Positions 61,200-64,000 of a stretch of 64,000 nucleotides of DNA are shown piece after piece (positions within the stretch are counted from its first letter, which is position 1; every line of letters starts with the position of its first letter). The notes beneath the pieces are model-generated. The model saw only the letters and a program-made list of their open reading frames with translations, was not told the DNA's origin and searched no databases. The stretch comes from Antedon mediterranea (lineage: Eukaryota; Echinodermata; Crinoidea; Comatulida; Antedonidae), in assembly GCF_964355755.1 (NCBI RefSeq), contig NC_092673.1:2733001-2797000 (forward strand), given 5' to 3'. The position numbers were made by a program, and so were the translations under genes.

Positions 61200-63952
61200 C
61201 TACATTATTCCATGTTTCTCTTTATACCGTCTGAAAAAATAAAAATAATTATTTACATTTTATACATTAGACTATGCCAGGGACTGTAAAATGGAATTAA
61301 AAAAGTTTTCAGTAATAATATATAATGCCCATTTTAACAAAATATATCTTAAAGAAAACAAATATTAAGTTAGATATTTATTACATACCTTCTGGCATTG
61401 TCAAGCAATGCAGATTTTCTTTCTTCAAAAGACTGCATTCGTTCATGCGAGTTTCTACTAAATGTAGCTGCAGCATACTTCGCAGACTGAAATTTAAAGA
61501 AATCTCAATTTCAAGAAACTAAATTCTCAGCCAAACCAGCAAAATTTCTGTTTGAAGTCAATTGGAATGTGAAACCTCCTGTGAGATTATAGTCTATCAT
61601 AGGTTACCTTCATTCTATAATAGTCAAACCCATTTATATACCCCTACTTTAAACATATCTTGGAGACTCTTGTACAAAATGGATCCGTACAAAATGGCGG
61701 CATCTAAACAGAACGAGCTCATAATTTAACCGAAAACCCCAAAAGACTGCAGATATGGGGAACCAACAAAAAAGACCTTGAGACAGTCACGATAACTACT
61801 AGTCGTCCAAAAGTGGTGTCCCTTTAGGACTTTATCGACGTGAAGTACCGGTACAAAATGTTTGAATATACAACTACAATCAACTTAGTTCGTGGCTGTA
61901 AATTGAGCGAATTAATAGATAACCGCAACTATGATCAGATGGTGTCCATATTAACACCATTGAGGACAGAAATCCAGCCACTGGGATACTTGTTTCATAA
62001 ACCTCCTGATGGCAACTGGGGTATGCTTGATGTCCATGGCAAAGAAATGGAGATGGCAGGAGGACTATCCCGAAAACTTAAGCGCGTCTTGCTATACGGC
62101 ATGGATGACATGAATGGAAAAGAAACTATGAGATCGCTAGCCGAAAAAATTATCACCCTATTAAAACTCAACTTTGAGGCCGTACCAACAGGGTCCACAT
62201 CCCACGTGACATGCTTTGCAACCTCAATAATCGCTAAAGATAAAAGGTCTCCATCCTCTTCATCACAAGAAGAAGATTCTGATTCACCAGAATTCAAAGG
62301 ACATGTTTTGCCCGATCCATCATCGTCCCCAGTAACTACCCGTCCCAGATTGTCCTCATCTAAATCGAGTGACAGTGATGAGTTGGAGGCACATATCTCC
62401 ACTCCCGACGTTCTCATTTTCAATTGGCAACAACTTGGCAAACCAATGAAAGTAAAGCTGGTTGTTTCGGTGAAAAAAGGTGATACGGATGGTGTCGCTG
62501 ATCTTATAAAACCACTATTATCCAGATTGCCTTACCAAGGAGATAATTGGATCTTCGGACTGCATATAAATACGATGACAGCAACCATATGTGGAGTCGA
62601 GCATAAACTCCGGAATGACGAGACATGGACAGGGAACCCAGTTAATGTTTACGTTTCCTCACCTATCTTCTTCAAAACGGTAATGCAGGCCTTCAGTATA
62701 GAACGCTTCTGGGAGATGATATTGCACATTGGTACTATACTTACAAACTGAACTAAATACAAACCCCTTTATGTATACATGTATGTGTACTGTATAAATG
62801 TCATAGCCAATCTCACTCTGTTCGAAACTGATTTATAAAATCCATTTGTATGCCATTTGTACTGATAAGTTTGCCATCAATAGCCTATGTACGCTAACAC
62901 AATCTATGATCATTACATAAAAGTGGGTTTTTTATTAGAATGGGGCAAGTCTTACCGTCTTGATTTTAATTTTTGTAGTTAAGTGTTTGCATAATTTAAT
63001 TGATTTTGATATATTTGAATACCTTACAATTAATTCTCGGTATCCAGAGTCCCTCACCTTTAAACACATGTATGCTAGAACTAATGCATTTTAATACTCC
63101 CTGTTTGTTAATTTCCCTCGAATATGGGAATGTATCCCGCATGAAGTTCGTAACAAAGTCCTGTTTAACTTTGGGGGGTTTAGAAGGGATTTGAAAAAAT
63201 GTATTACTGATATTGAATTCATCTAGACTATCTCTGTGTTTTTATGTCTATTGCGTTTTTCGTACTATTAGTTGGGAATGCCACTCGACAGTGCAGTTCT
63301 TTTGAACTGATCCACTTTTGGTTACCCGCAGGTGCTGATAGTACTTTTGTTCTGTTTTGTTGAATGATGCCGTACCTTGTTTATGATTTTTGTATGTTAC
63401 CTGGAAATTGAATAAAATAAAAAAAAAATATATATTCCAGTATGCAAATTTGTTCGCGTGAATCAAAAAATACATGCGTATTCATGTTTCCATCTTCCAA
63501 ATCACCCTCTGTGACGAAGTCTAGTTTCTAGAGTTTTTCGCTTCAGTGAAATTGGTAAATTGGTAGTGCAAATTGTTTCTACTCTTTGTGAAGCGAAAAA
63601 TTGCGCAACCAATCAGAGCTCATGAAATGAGCTTTGACACGTTCATGAGCACTCATGTGAATCAAAAAGCTCATCAGACATGCCATGAACATAAAAATTG
63701 CTATTCGTTCTTCTAGTTGAAAAGGGTAGCGCAATTTTTTTCCAATGCGAAACGGTTGCGAATGTGTTAGGATGTTCAGAAATTAAATAAACTATTTTAA
63801 AAACGTTTTTATTAGCCTTACCCCAGGTGGTACTATAGGTGGTTTCGAATCTTTTTGACTAGATGACAAAGGACTGGACAAAGACTCGGGTGTATATGTA
63901 ACTCTTTTTTCTAGTATATTTGAAATTGTTGTATCAATGCTATCTGTTCGAG
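61200..63952 (-). CDS. AUP1: Lipid droplet-regulating VLDL assembly factor AUP1, last three exons (5' part outside window)
   Basis: Exons: 63822-63952, 61389-61486 and 61200-61230, ending in TAG, in one frame. The first gives the end of a CUE domain (DTTISNILEKRVTYTPESL) and a Ser/Pro linker. The next two give the C-terminal UBE2G2-binding region (SFEERKSALLDNARRRYKEK, ending HGIM). Both blocks and their spacing fit AUP1; the E3 gp78/AMFR has a related UBE2G2-binding region but not this ending. AUP1 sits in the ER and lipid-droplet membrane as a hairpin protein and recruits the E2 UBE2G2 for ERAD. The intron 61,487-63,821 holds an opposite-strand ORF and a LINE 3' end. Upstream exons (acyltransferase-like domain) are off the right edge. 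Confidence 0.85.
61858..62751 (+). CDS. Unrecognised intronless 297-aa protein, antisense in an AUP1 intron
   Basis: One open frame from ATG 61,858 to TGA 62,751 with a codon-like composition and no stops. I recognise no family. It has an N-terminal globular block (about 1-125, with PLGYLFHKPPDGNWGML), a Ser/Glu/Asp-rich, probably disordered linker (about 130-185, SPSSSSQEEDSDSPEF), and a second globular block (190-297, ending FWEMILHIGTILTN). The two blocks share a loose pattern of a helix, PL, then a G-x-W/F strand region, which may mean an ancient domain duplication. No membrane segment or signal peptide. Lack of introns inside a spliced host gene, and a LINE 3' end with poly(A) 660 bp downstream on the same strand, suggest mobile-element origin (for example ORF1 of a LINE) or a retrocopy. 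Expression is unknown. Confidence 0.55.
   Translation: MFEYTTTINLVRGCKLSELIDNRNYDQMVSILTPLRTEIQPLGYLFHKPPDGNWGMLDVHGKEMEMAGGLSRKLKRVLLYGMDDMNGKETMRSLAEKIITLLKLNFEAVPTGSTSHVTCFATSIIAKDKRSPSSSSQEEDSDSPEFKGHVLPDPSSSPVTTRPRLSSSKSSDSDELEAHISTPDVLIFNWQQLGKPMKVKLVVSVKKGDTDGVADLIKPLLSRLPYQGDNWIFGLHINTMTATICGVEHKLRNDETWTGNPVNVYVSSPIFFKTVMQAFSIERFWEMILHIGTILTN
63030..63428 (+). mobile_element. LINE 3' end with poly(A) (AUP1 intron)
   Basis: One frame gives the LINE C-terminal block (WECIPHEVRNKV, then FRRDLKKCITDIEF) ending in TAG near 63,227. It is followed by about 180 bp of 3' UTR, AATAAA at about 63,410 and a 10-A tract. The RT core is missing upstream. Confidence 0.75.
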
Positions 63953-64000
63953 CTGAAATGTAAAAAATTAATTAATATTAGTTACATGTTAATAGTTGAC

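Noticed and set aside
61200-61486. C-terminus of the E3 ligase gp78/AMFR
   Set aside because: The UBE2G2-binding region is similar, but the preceding CUE-domain end, spacing and short C-terminus fit AUP1 better.

Overview
This is animal nuclear DNA: AT-rich, with spliced genes, long introns and dense small transposons. The gene complement (WDR91, ETF1, PSTK, AUP1) is metazoan. Four proteinase K-like subtilases and the MITE/LINE load suggest a marine invertebrate deuterostome, perhaps an echinoderm; that placement is inference and no marker here is decisive. I rebuilt the gene models by hand from splice sites. All complete models keep frame across every junction.

Layout. 1-5,822 (-): 5' part of a secreted S8 protease (gene A), with a degenerate LINE in the opposite strand of intron 1. 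5,823-10,377: spacer with a 1.6-kb 27-bp minisatellite and a 14-bp one. 10,378-14,092 (-): gene B, a complete paralogue of A (369 aa). 16,230-26,335 (+): WDR91 (17 exons, 752 aa), whose last exon is followed by extra tandem copies of itself. 27,728-32,872 (+) and 43,167-47,084 (+): genes C and D, near-identical 389-aa S8 proteases, one in each copy of a roughly 11-kb tandem segmental duplication whose junction is visible at about 38,280. Between them lie a 3.3-kb segment found only in copy 1 and two abutting 1.9-kb foldback transposons found only in copy 2. 49,834-56,151 (-): ETF1 (eRF1, 440 aa). 57,080-59,841 (+): PSTK (387 aa), head-to-head with ETF1. 61,200-63,952 (-): last three exons of AUP1, whose intron carries an unrecognised intronless 297-aa ORF and a LINE 3' remnant.

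How the genes relate. The proteases look like secreted, self-processing enzymes (signal peptide, I9-type propeptide, Asp-His-Ser triad) in two tandem pairs, A/B and C/D. WDR91 acts in endosome maturation, eRF1 in translation termination, PSTK in selenocysteine-tRNA synthesis and AUP1 in ERAD and lipid droplets. Apart from the ETF1/PSTK shared promoter region they do not form an obvious functional unit.

Most notable: a U12-type AT-AC intron and a GC-AG intron in WDR91, both required by the reading frame; amplification of the WDR91 last exon at the edge of the segmental duplication; post-duplication transposon insertions with readable empty sites; an excess of amino-acid-changing differences between C and D; and the unknown 297-aa ORF.
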